From the NCBI RefSeq assembly GCF_001746415.1, contig NZ_MEHJ01000001.1, forward strand, positions 4,904,501 to 4,968,500: a DNA stretch of 64,000 nt, given 5' to 3'. This stretch comes from Streptomyces agglomeratus. Lineage in GTDB: Bacteria; Actinomycetota; Actinomycetes; Streptomycetales; Streptomycetaceae. Position numbers and translations under genes: made by a program. The notes below the pieces were generated by a model. The model made no database searches. It was not told where the DNA came from and saw only the letters and a list, made by a program, of their open reading frames with translations. Positions 34,244-41,844 of the stretch are shown in pieces; position 1 is the stretch's first letter; each line of letters begins with the position of its first letter.

Positions 34244-34830
34244 CCGGGACCACTCACTCCGACGCTCTGATCTCCCGTCGGGTACGGCGTCTGGAAACGC
34301 TGCTGGAGGAACGGGGCATCGTCACCGGCGCGGCCGTCGACGAAGCCATCGACGCGTTCCTCACCGGCGCCTCGGCGGCCGGGGGAGCGCGCGTCGTGGC
34401 CCGGGCGTGGACCGATCCGGGGTTCCGGGAGCGGCTGCTGGCCGACGGGACCGAGGCCGTCACGGAGCTGGGGCTGTCGGCGGGAGGTGTGCAGCCGCAG
34501 CGGCTGCGCGTCGTCGAGAACACGGCGGGCACGCACAACATCGTGGTGTGCACGCTCTGTTCGTGCTACCCGGTCCGGCTGCTGGGGCCCTCTCCGAGCT
34601 GGTACAAGAGCGAGGCGTACCGGTCACGGGTGGTGCGGGAGCCGCGCGCGGTGCTGGCCGAGTTCGGGCTGGTGCTGCCGCCGGACGTGGCCGTCACGGT
34701 GTGGGACTCCACGTCGGAGACGCGCTACATGGTCCTGCCGCGCCGCCCCGCCGGCACGGAGCACCTGGACGAACCCGCCCTGGCGTCCCTGGTCACCCGC
34801 AACGCCCTGATCGGCACAGCGGCCCTGTAA
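34240..34830 (+). CDS. Cobalt-type nitrile hydratase alpha subunit
   Basis: 196 residues. The metal-binding claw is VCTLCSC with Cys104, Cys107, Ser108 and Cys109. Thr at 105 marks the cobalt class (iron enzymes have Ser). The supporting RxxVVREPRAVLAEFGL and VWDSTSETRYMVLPRRPAGTEHL segments are typical of alpha chains. The enzyme hydrates a nitrile to an amide in the cytoplasm. GTG 34240 overlaps the previous stop. Order beta-N, beta-C, alpha differs from the usual alpha-beta-activator. No activator/metallochaperone or cobalt transporter is next to it. The substrate is unknown. Confidence 0.92.
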   Translation: MTGTTHSDALISRRVRRLETLLEERGIVTGAAVDEAIDAFLTGASAAGGARVVARAWTDPGFRERLLADGTEAVTELGLSAGGVQPQRLRVVENTAGTHNIVVCTLCSCYPVRLLGPSPSWYKSEAYRSRVVREPRAVLAEFGLVLPPDVAVTVWDSTSETRYMVLPRRPAGTEHLDEPALASLVTRNALIGTAAL

Positions 34831-34832
34831 CC

Positions 34833-34850
34833 CCGGGCGGCTCCGCCCGG
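34833..34850. terminator. GC-rich hairpin between convergent alpha-subunit and TPR genes
   Basis: CCGGGCGG (34833-34840) and CCGCCCGG (34843-34850) are complementary, just after the alpha-subunit stop and before the convergent stop at 34886. Confidence 0.65.
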
Positions 34851-34885
34851 CCCCCGGCACGCCCCTCCCGGCGCCGCCTGAGCCG

Positions 34886-36259
34886 TCAGCGGCCGTCGCC
34901 CAGGGCGTGCAGCGCCTCCCACGCCCCGGGAGCCAGCAGCGGGGAGAACGCCGGGTTGATGCGCAGCGCCTCCTCCAGGTGGCGCCTGGCCGCGCCGTAC
35001 TCCCGCATCGCCCGTTCGATCGTCCCCAGGTGGTAGAAGAACAGCGCGTTGCGCAAGCCGTGCTCCGTGGCCCTGCGCGCGTACTTCAGCGCCTCGCCGC
35101 GATTCCTCGCCCCACCGGACCGGTGCAGCGCCCAGGCCAGCGCGTCCGCGACGTGCGCGTCCGGGTGCCGCCGCCATTCCGCCCGCAGCCGCCGCACCGC
35201 CGCGGCCGGATCGCCGTGGTCCGCGTCCAGCCGCCCGAGGAGGAGCTCGTTCCGGCCGCCGCCACGCTTGCGCGCGGCCGCCACCCCTTCCCGTACGAGG
35301 GCGTACTGGTCCTCGGCCTCGGGCCCGCGGTCCAGGGACTGGAGCAGCTCGCCGTACTCCAGATGGAACTCCGGGAGCGGGGTGTCGCTGATCGCCGCGC
35401 GGTAGTCGACCTCCGCGTCGGACGGACGGCCCAGCGCCGCCATGACGCGGGCGCGGCCCGCCCGTGCCCTGCCGTAGCCGGGATCCGTCCGCAGGGCCGC
35501 CTCGTAGTGGCGCAGGGCCTCCTCCGGCTCACCCCGCTCCCACGCCAGTTCACCCGAGCGGTGCAGGCACGTCACCTTCTCCGCGGTCGAGCCCGCGAGC
35601 GCCGTCGCGTCCGACAGCGTCGCCGCCGCGTCCTCCCGCCAGCCCCGGTCGCGGTAGACGTCCGCCGCCAGCAGCCGCGCCCACGCGCCCGGCCGCAGCG
35701 CCTCCAGCTTCTCCACCGCCCCGGCGGCCGCCTCCTGGTCACCGAGCCGCGTGTACGCGCCGACCAGGACCGGGTACACGGTCCAGCGCCGCGGCGACCG
35801 CTTCCGCACCGCCTCGGCCCACTTCCTCGCGGCCCGGTGGTCGCCGCGCGCGTGGGCGAGCGCCGCGAGACCGACCTCCGCCTCGGGATTGCCCCGCGGC
35901 CGTACGGACAGGGAGTGACGCAGCGCCATCTCGGCGCGCGGGAAGTCGGCCGGGTCGGCCGTCCAGCGGCCCCGCTCCAGATAGGCCGAGCCGAGGACCG
36001 ACCAAGAGTGCTCGTCCCCGGGGTGCTCGCGCAGCCACGCCGTACGGTCGCCGATCAGCGCGCTCAGGTCGGCGGGAGAGGCGGGGACACCGGCGCCCAC
36101 GGCCTCGACCGCGGCCATCGCGCGGCCGACGGCGCCCGGCGACGGCGGCGGGGCCTCGTTCAGCCCCTCCGTTACGAGCACCCCCGCGACGACCAGCACC
36201 GCCGCACCCGCGAGCACGGCGCGGGGCCACCGCCGCTTCACCTGCTGTTCGGTCTCCAT
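34886..36259 (-). CDS. Membrane-anchored tetratricopeptide-repeat protein
   Basis: 457 residues from ATG 36259 (METEQQVKRRWPRAVLAGAA). One N-terminal membrane segment (about 12-30) is followed by a chain of TPR units, e.g. HSWSVLGSAYLERGRW, GNPEAEVGLAALAHARGDHRAARKWAE, ALRHYEAALRTDPGYGRARAGRARVMAALG and LFFYHLGTIERAMREYGAARRHLEEALRINP. TPR arrays bind proteins; the partner is unknown. The gene stands alone, convergent with nitrile hydratase and divergent from the oxidase gene. Confidence 0.85.
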   Translation of the reverse strand: METEQQVKRRWPRAVLAGAAVLVVAGVLVTEGLNEAPPPSPGAVGRAMAAVEAVGAGVPASPADLSALIGDRTAWLREHPGDEHSWSVLGSAYLERGRWTADPADFPRAEMALRHSLSVRPRGNPEAEVGLAALAHARGDHRAARKWAEAVRKRSPRRWTVYPVLVGAYTRLGDQEAAAGAVEKLEALRPGAWARLLAADVYRDRGWREDAAATLSDATALAGSTAEKVTCLHRSGELAWERGEPEEALRHYEAALRTDPGYGRARAGRARVMAALGRPSDAEVDYRAAISDTPLPEFHLEYGELLQSLDRGPEAEDQYALVREGVAAARKRGGGRNELLLGRLDADHGDPAAAVRRLRAEWRRHPDAHVADALAWALHRSGGARNRGEALKYARRATEHGLRNALFFYHLGTIERAMREYGAARRHLEEALRINPAFSPLLAPGAWEALHALGDGR

Positions 36260-36357
36260 GCCGCTCACTGTGCGCCGGTACGACGAGCACATCCGCGGAG
36301 GCGAAGTGGATCGGCGACGGGTTCACACCGATGGCCCCGGGTGACACGCTGGGAACC

Positions 36358-37725
36358 ATGGACGATCTTCTCGTACAGCTGCGCGCGGGCCTGCCGCCCG
36401 AGGCATTGATCACCGACCCGGACGTCATGGCCTCGTACGCCCGCGACATGGCCGGATTCTGTGAGGCGGGAGCACCGGCCGCCGTCGTCCTGCCGCGCAC
36501 CGTCGAGCAGGTCCAGCACGTCATGCGCACCGCGACCGCGCTGCGCGTACCCGTCGTTCCGCAGGGCGCGCGGACGGGGCTGTCCGGTGCCGCCAACGCC
36601 ACCGACGGCTGCGTCGTGCTGTCCCTGGTCAGGATGGACCGGATCCTGGAGATCAGCGCCGTCGACCGCGTCGCCGTGGTCGAGCCCGGGGTGATCAACG
36701 CGGTCCTGTCGCGGGCCGTGGCCGAGAAAGGGCTGTACTACCCCCCGGACCCGTCGAGTTGGGAGACGTGCACCATCGGCGGAAACATCGGCACGGCCGC
36801 CGGCGGACTGTGCTGCGTGAAGTACGGGGTGACCGCCGAGTACGTGCTGGGCCTGGATGTCGTACTCGCCGACGGCCGGCTCCTGCGGACCGGGCGGCGC
36901 ACGGCCAAGGGCGTGGCCGGCTACGACCTCACCCGCCTCTTCGTCGGCTCGGAAGGCACGCTCGGCATCGTGGTCGGGGCGGTGCTCGGACTCAAGCCCG
37001 CCCCGCCGCGGCAGCTCGTCCTCGCCGCCGAGTTCCCCTCCGCGGCCGCCGCCTGCGACGCCGTCTGCGAGATCATGGCGCGCGGCCACGCGCCGTCGCT
37101 GCTCGAACTCATGGACCGCACGACGCTGCGGGCCGTCAACAAGCTGGCCCACATGGGCCTGCCGGAGACCACCGAGGCGCTGCTGCTCGCCGCCTTCGAC
37201 ACCCCGGACCCCGCCGCCGACCTCGCCGCGGTCGGAGAACTGTGCACTGCGGCCGGCGCCGTCTCGGTCGTCCCCGCCGACGACGCCGCCGAGTCCGAAC
37301 TCCTCCTGCAAGCACGGCGGATGTCGCTGACGGCGCTCGAAGCGGTCAAGTCCGCGACGATGATCGACGACGTGTGCGTACCGCGCTCGAAGCTCGGCGC
37401 GATGCTGGAGGGCACCGCCGTCATCGCGGAGAAGTACGACCTCGTCGTCGGCGTCTGCGCGCACGCCGGTGACGGCAACACGCATCCGGTGGTCTGCTTC
37501 GACCACCTGGACGAGGACGAGTCGCGGCGCGCCCGCGAGTCCTTCGACGAGATCATGGCGCTCGGCCTGGAGCTCGGCGGCACGATCACCGGCGAGCACG
37601 GTGTCGGCGTACTGAAGAGAGAATGGCTCGCCCGCGAACTGGGGCCCGTGGGGTTGGAGTTGCAGCGCGCGGTCAAGGTGGCCTTCGACCCGCTCGGGCT
37701 CCTCAATCCGGGCAAGGTCTTCTGA
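36358..37725 (+). CDS. FAD-binding oxidoreductase of the GlcD/D-lactate dehydrogenase type
   Basis: 455 residues. The PCMH-type FAD domain holds VVPQGARTGLSGAANATDGCVVLSL and TIGGNIGTAAGGLCCVKYGVTAEYVLGLDVVLADG. The C-terminal FAD-oxidase domain ends in HAGDGNTHPVV, GTITGEHGVGVLKREWL and AFDPLGLLNPGKVF, the classic glycolate/D-lactate/2-hydroxyglutarate dehydrogenase pattern. It probably oxidises a 2-hydroxyacid; which one is not decidable. ATG 36358 is the first sensible start; the frame remains open far upstream only as a shadow of the TPR gene. Confidence 0.92.
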   Translation: MDDLLVQLRAGLPPEALITDPDVMASYARDMAGFCEAGAPAAVVLPRTVEQVQHVMRTATALRVPVVPQGARTGLSGAANATDGCVVLSLVRMDRILEISAVDRVAVVEPGVINAVLSRAVAEKGLYYPPDPSSWETCTIGGNIGTAAGGLCCVKYGVTAEYVLGLDVVLADGRLLRTGRRTAKGVAGYDLTRLFVGSEGTLGIVVGAVLGLKPAPPRQLVLAAEFPSAAAACDAVCEIMARGHAPSLLELMDRTTLRAVNKLAHMGLPETTEALLLAAFDTPDPAADLAAVGELCTAAGAVSVVPADDAAESELLLQARRMSLTALEAVKSATMIDDVCVPRSKLGAMLEGTAVIAEKYDLVVGVCAHAGDGNTHPVVCFDHLDEDESRRARESFDEIMALGLELGGTITGEHGVGVLKREWLARELGPVGLELQRAVKVAFDPLGLLNPGKVF

Positions 37726-37781
37726 GGTCCGGGACGTACGGCCACCAGGCGAAAGACCGGGCGCCGAGGTGCCCGTACCCC

Positions 37782-38258
37782 TCACGCCTCGCCGTCCCCG
37801 GACTCGTCCGACAGCCACGGGGCGCGCGGCCACAGGTCGTCGGCCGGAGTCCGCGCCAGCAGCGCGGCCAGCGCCTCGTCGATGCCGAGCCGCTCCCGCT
37901 CCGTCCCCGGCGGCACCGCCCGCAACGTCCGCTCCAGCCAGGCGGACACCGCGGGCGACGGGACCTCCAGGAGAGCGTCCCCGTCGGGCGACGTCAGGGC
38001 CACGCAGACCACGCTGCGGGAATCGACCTTGGCCGGCCAGACCCGGACGTCACCGTGGCCGCAGGGCCGGAACACGCCCTCGACGAACAGCTCGCGGGCG
38101 AACGTCCAGTCCACCGGGGAGTCGGAGCCGACGTGGAAGGTGATGTGCACGGCGTACGGGTCGTCCGTACGGTAGGACAGCCGGGCCGGGACCGGGATGC
38201 TGCGCTCGGGCGACAGCACCAGGTTGAGCTCGAGTTCGCGTTCCACCACGGTGTGCAT
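37782..38258 (-). CDS. ssgG: SsgA-like protein (SALP), sporulation/cell division regulator
   Basis: 158 residues with the SALP fold signature: LPLSPERSIPVPARLSYRTDDPYAVHITFH-like start (here VLSPERS...), then DWTFARELFVEGVFRPCGHGDVRVWP and LEVPSPAVSAWLERTLRAVPPGTE. SALPs occur only in morphologically complex actinomycetes and guide septum placement and peptidoglycan work in aerial hyphae. The symbol ssgG rests on remembered gene order in S. coelicolor, where ssgG has the same neighbours; other SALPs are similar in sequence. AGGAA precedes ATG 38258. It is convergent with the oxidase gene. Confidence 0.85.
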   Translation of the reverse strand: MHTVVERELELNLVLSPERSIPVPARLSYRTDDPYAVHITFHVGSDSPVDWTFARELFVEGVFRPCGHGDVRVWPAKVDSRSVVCVALTSPDGDALLEVPSPAVSAWLERTLRAVPPGTERERLGIDEALAALLARTPADDLWPRAPWLSDESGDGEA

Positions 38259-38461
38259 GCGGTTGTTCCTCTCCGTGCGGGTTGCGGCCCCCTTGCGTGG
38301 GCCTCACAAGCAGAGAGGGGCGTGCCCCGGGTTCATTACGCGACTTCCGGCGACAACTTCGAAGGGTCTGGAAAGGCTCTGGACACGTTCTGGGAATACC
38401 CGGAAAGAAGTGCTTCCCTTGGGACCGGCCCGGCGCGTCGCGGCGGTCTGATAGATGTGGA

Positions 38462-38475
38462 CCTCGATAACGAGG
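38462..38475. promoter_or_regulatory. Small palindrome in the ssgG/RDD divergent region
   Basis: CCTCG-ATAA-CGAGG lies 27 bases before the RDD gene start, in a 243-base gap between divergent genes. It could be an operator. TAGATA at 38484-38489 is a candidate -10. Nothing else coding is visible in the gap. Confidence 0.35.
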
Positions 38476-38501
38476 CCATCGACTAGATACGGGACACGGT
38501 G

Positions 38502-40271
38502 ATGAGCGCCCCCACCCCGGCCAGCGGCGACAGCAGCCCCACTCCTGGCTACTATCCCGACCCGTCCATCCCCGGTTACGTCCGGTTCTGGAACGGGGCC
38601 TCATGGGTGCCCGGTACCAGTCGCCCCGCCCCGTCGGACGACGAGGGAACGCCCGCCGGGCCAACGGGAGCGGCGAGTCCGGCTCCCGCCCCCACTCCGT
38701 CCGTGGAGGAGACCGGCCCCCTCTTCTTCGACGAGGAACCCGAGGGCGCGCACCTGCACGGCAACACCCCGGAACCCGCGTCGGCCTGGCAGGCGGACAC
38801 GTCCCGTCAGACCGGATTCGGCGGTGACCGCGACCGCCGGGTCTCCTGGGGCTCCACCGCCCCGGACTCCGGCGGCGCACCCGCCCCGGCCGGTTCCGGC
38901 GGCGCCCCCTCCGGTTCCGGCGGACGGCCGGCCGCTGCCGCCGAGGAGTCGGGGCCCGGCCGTACGTCCACCCCCGGCGGCGGTTCCCCCGCCCAGGGGA
39001 CGGGAGATCCCCGGCGGGCCCAGGCGGCGCCCGGCCAGTCCTCCGGCGAGCAGCGCCGTGCGGGCGGCGGTGTCGACCTCCGGCGTACGGGCGGCTCCGC
39101 GCCGGAAGCCGCCCCCGGCCCGGCGCCCGCCGCCCCCGGCGAGCGTGACCCGCGCGGGGCAGCGGCCGACCCCAGCGGAGGCGCGCTGCCCGGCGTCCGC
39201 ACGCCGGGCCGGACCTCGCCCCCCGACAACGGCACGGTCACCATGCGTGCCCTGCGCCGCGGCGACGGGGAGTCCCCGCACACGGCCCGCGCCGATGGCA
39301 CGATGGCCATCAGGACCATGACCCCGGGAGCGGGCCGGCCCCAAGTCCCGGGCCAGAGCCGCCCCCAGCCCCCGGCGCAGGGCGAGACCCCCGGCCAGGG
39401 ATCGGGCGCCGCACAGGCTCCCGCGCAGGGGCCGGTGCAGGTCCCCGGACAGGCGCCCGCTGCGGGGCAGTTCCACGCGGGCGCGCACGCGCAGGCCACC
39501 GGGCCCGCGCAGACCCCCGGCCGGGCCCAGGCCCACGGGCAGGGCGCCGCAGCCGCACAGGCCCCCGCGCACGGCCGGATCCCCGGGGCGGCGCAGACGA
39601 CGCCGGACGGGGGAGCGGCGGGTGCCGCCCCTGTTTCCGCCGGGGCCGGAGGCGGGGCCGCCTCCTGGGCGCAGCAGGTGCACCGGCTCGCGCAGCCGGA
39701 CCAGGACGAGGCGGGCGGGACGCCCGTCGTGCCGTGGAAGCCGCCGGTCAGCGATCCGTTCCTCCAGGCCGCCCAGGCCCAGGCCGCGGCCAGGCCCGCC
39801 GGCCTCGCCAAGCGGCTGGCCGCACGGCTGATCGACACGCTCGTCCTCGGCGCCGTGCTCAGCGCGGTCGCCGTACCCCTCGGAACGGCCGCGCTCGCAC
39901 ACATCGACGACAAGATCGAGGCGGCGAAGCTCTCCGGCGAGACCGTGACCGTATGGCTGCTCGACGGGACCACCGCCGGCTACCTCGGCATCGTCATCGG
40001 CGCCTACCTCCTCGTCGGAGTGGTGTACGAGGTGCTGCCGACCGCCAAGTGGGGCCGTACGCTCGGCAAGAAGCTGTGCCGCATGCACGTACGGGACATC
40101 GAGGCGCACGAGCCCCCGACGTTCGGCGCCGCGCTGCGCCGCTGGCTCGTGTACGGAGTGCTCGGCGTCCTCGGGATCGGCATCGTCAACGCGGCGTGGT
40201 GCCTGTTCGACCGCCCGTGGCGCCAGTGCTGGCACGACAAGGCGGCCCGTACGTTCGTCGCGGGGGACTGA
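38502..40271 (+). CDS. DUF2510/RDD membrane protein with long disordered linker
   Basis: 589 residues. An N-terminal DUF2510 motif (PGYYPDPSIPGYVRFWNGASWV, split here as PGYYPDPSIPG and YVRFWNGASW) is followed by about 400 residues rich in Pro, Gly, Ala and Gln (QAPAQGPVQVPGQAPAAG-like). The C-terminal RDD domain has AKRLAARLIDTLVLGAVLS, two further membrane segments and GRTLGKKLCRMHVRDI. RDD proteins are small membrane proteins, some with ion-exchange activity; the function here is unknown. The GTG at 38499 would add one Met. It is followed 70 bases on by a second RDD gene. Confidence 0.87.
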   Translation: MSAPTPASGDSSPTPGYYPDPSIPGYVRFWNGASWVPGTSRPAPSDDEGTPAGPTGAASPAPAPTPSVEETGPLFFDEEPEGAHLHGNTPEPASAWQADTSRQTGFGGDRDRRVSWGSTAPDSGGAPAPAGSGGAPSGSGGRPAAAAEESGPGRTSTPGGGSPAQGTGDPRRAQAAPGQSSGEQRRAGGGVDLRRTGGSAPEAAPGPAPAAPGERDPRGAAADPSGGALPGVRTPGRTSPPDNGTVTMRALRRGDGESPHTARADGTMAIRTMTPGAGRPQVPGQSRPQPPAQGETPGQGSGAAQAPAQGPVQVPGQAPAAGQFHAGAHAQATGPAQTPGRAQAHGQGAAAAQAPAHGRIPGAAQTTPDGGAAGAAPVSAGAGGGAASWAQQVHRLAQPDQDEAGGTPVVPWKPPVSDPFLQAAQAQAAARPAGLAKRLAARLIDTLVLGAVLSAVAVPLGTAALAHIDDKIEAAKLSGETVTVWLLDGTTAGYLGIVIGAYLLVGVVYEVLPTAKWGRTLGKKLCRMHVRDIEAHEPPTFGAALRRWLVYGVLGVLGIGIVNAAWCLFDRPWRQCWHDKAARTFVAGD

Positions 40272-40340
40272 CGGGCAGCCAGTCCCCCGAACGGCACCCG
40301 ACCGGATGCGGGCGGCGGGCGGGCGCGGTCGACTGCCGTT

Positions 40341-41096
40341 ATGAGCACCGACCAGCCGCCGCCCGGCCAGCCGTCCGATGACGACCCGTTCCGCAAGAAG
40401 CCGCCGCCGGAGCAGCCCCCGCCGCCTCCCTCCGGCGGCGGACCGTACGACACCGGCGGGACAGGCGGCGCCGGCCCCGCGGGACCGGGCGAGCCCGGCG
40501 GTCCGGCCGGGCCCGGCCCCGGCGGCGGTTCCCCGTACGGCGAATCCCCGTACGGGGACTCTCCTTACGGCGGCCCCCCGTACGGCACCCCGCCGCCGCC
40601 CTACAGCGGCGGCGCCGCCGACCCGCTCGCCGGGATGCCGCCGCTCGCCCCCACCGGCAAGCGCATCGCGGCCCGCATCATCGACGTGCTGATCGTCGGC
40701 GTCCCGCTGGGGCTCATCGGCTGGCTGCTGGGCATGTTCGACAGCTACAACAGCGACGACTGGGACGAAGTCTCGACCATGTCGGACGCCAAGTCGCTGA
40801 TCTGGCAGCTCGTCACCATGGTCGTGTACATCGGCTACGACACCTACATGACGGCCAAGGACGGCCGGACCGTCGGCAAGCGGCTCATGAACCTGCGCGT
40901 CGCGATGCTCAACAGCGGCATGGTCCCCGAGACCAACGCGTCGCTGCTGCGTGCCGTCGTCCTGTGGGTGCCCGCGCTGATCTGCTGCTTCTGCCTGTGG
41001 TGGCTCATCAACCTGGTGATGATCCTGGTCGACAAGCCCTACAAACAGGGCCTGCACGACAAGGCGGCGAAGACCGTGGTGGTCTCAACCGCGTAG
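40341..41096 (+). CDS. RDD-family membrane protein
   Basis: 251 residues: a Pro/Gly/Tyr-rich cytoplasmic N-terminus (about 1-100, with repeated SPYG motifs) and an RDD domain with GKRIAARIIDVLIVGVPLGLIGWLLG, a second segment around LIWQLVTMVVYIGYDTYM, the GRTVGKRLMNLRV motif and a last membrane pair. It is a paralogue of the gene just upstream and probably forms an operon with it. Its end overlaps the convergent small membrane gene by 12 bases. Confidence 0.9.
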   Translation: MSTDQPPPGQPSDDDPFRKKPPPEQPPPPPSGGGPYDTGGTGGAGPAGPGEPGGPAGPGPGGGSPYGESPYGDSPYGGPPYGTPPPPYSGGAADPLAGMPPLAPTGKRIAARIIDVLIVGVPLGLIGWLLGMFDSYNSDDWDEVSTMSDAKSLIWQLVTMVVYIGYDTYMTAKDGRTVGKRLMNLRVAMLNSGMVPETNASLLRAVVLWVPALICCFCLWWLINLVMILVDKPYKQGLHDKAAKTVVVSTA

Positions 41097-41465
41097 CGAG
41101 TGCCCGCCGACCGCCGAACGGGCCCGTGAGGAGGGCCCGGAGGACGAGGCGGCGGGGCGCGGTCCAGGCACCCGTGCCTCGTTGCCGGAGCTGTCGGAAC
41201 TGCCGGAGCCCGTGCCTGCCGAGCCGGTGCCGGCCGCCGCGGGGACCGTCCCGCCGGCGGCCGCACTGTTCGTACCGCGGGCCGTGCGCGCCGGCTTCGG
41301 CGTGGGCACCGTCAGCGCGACCAGCAGGCCCATCGCGAGCGCGGCCAGGGCGATGACCGCGACGCCGATGCCCGACGCCGTCCCGGACAGCAGCAGCATG
41401 GCGAGGGTCGAGAAGACGACTGTGGCTGAACCGTATGCGAACTGTGCGGCAGTCGGACGCGGCAT
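41085..41465 (-). CDS. Small membrane protein with disordered C-terminal tail
   Basis: 126 residues. Two membrane segments (about 10-30 and 33-52: VVFSTLAMLLLSGTASGIGVAV, ALAALAMGLLVALTV) are followed by a Ser/Gly/Ala-rich tail. The function is unknown. It is convergent with and overlaps the second RDD gene by 12 bases. GGA-rich sequence precedes ATG 41465. Confidence 0.72.
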   Translation of the reverse strand: MPRPTAAQFAYGSATVVFSTLAMLLLSGTASGIGVAVIALAALAMGLLVALTVPTPKPARTARGTNSAAAGGTVPAAAGTGSAGTGSGSSDSSGNEARVPGPRPAASSSGPSSRARSAVGGHSLRG

Positions 41466-41708
41466 GGCGATTTCCGTCCTCGGAGCAGCGGTAGGGGGGT
41501 CTTCTCATCCGGGTCGCACTCCAGGCGACTCTACGACGGTGAGTGCCCGCACGGAACGGGTAGTAAGCGTGACCTAACCCACGGTGCCGGTGCATCGGGG
41601 GCGCACAGAGTCATTTCCCGTCCCGACAGGTGGGATCGACGCGCCCTGCGGCCGGGTCGCACCCGGGCGAAAGCGTCCGCTATCCGGAACTGAACATCTA
41701 CATAGTGC

Positions 41709-41725
41709 ACTTGAGCTGCTCAAGT
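41709..41725. promoter_or_regulatory. Perfect inverted repeat upstream of the M6 protease
   Basis: ACTTGAG-CTG-CTCAAGT lies 120 bases before the protease GTG. A further CACTTGAGA half-site occurs near 41768. It is a probable binding site for a regulator of this extracellular enzyme. The rest of the 379-base gap 41466-41844 has no gene. Confidence 0.5.
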
Positions 41726-41844
41726 CAAGATCTGTCTTTTCTTCGGCAACTCCGGTCGAATGTCGTCACTTGAGACGCGCGCCGCGCCCGGAACCCCTCA
41801 CCCTCTTCCGTGCTGACGCGGCCCGCGGGGGAGGACATCATCAA

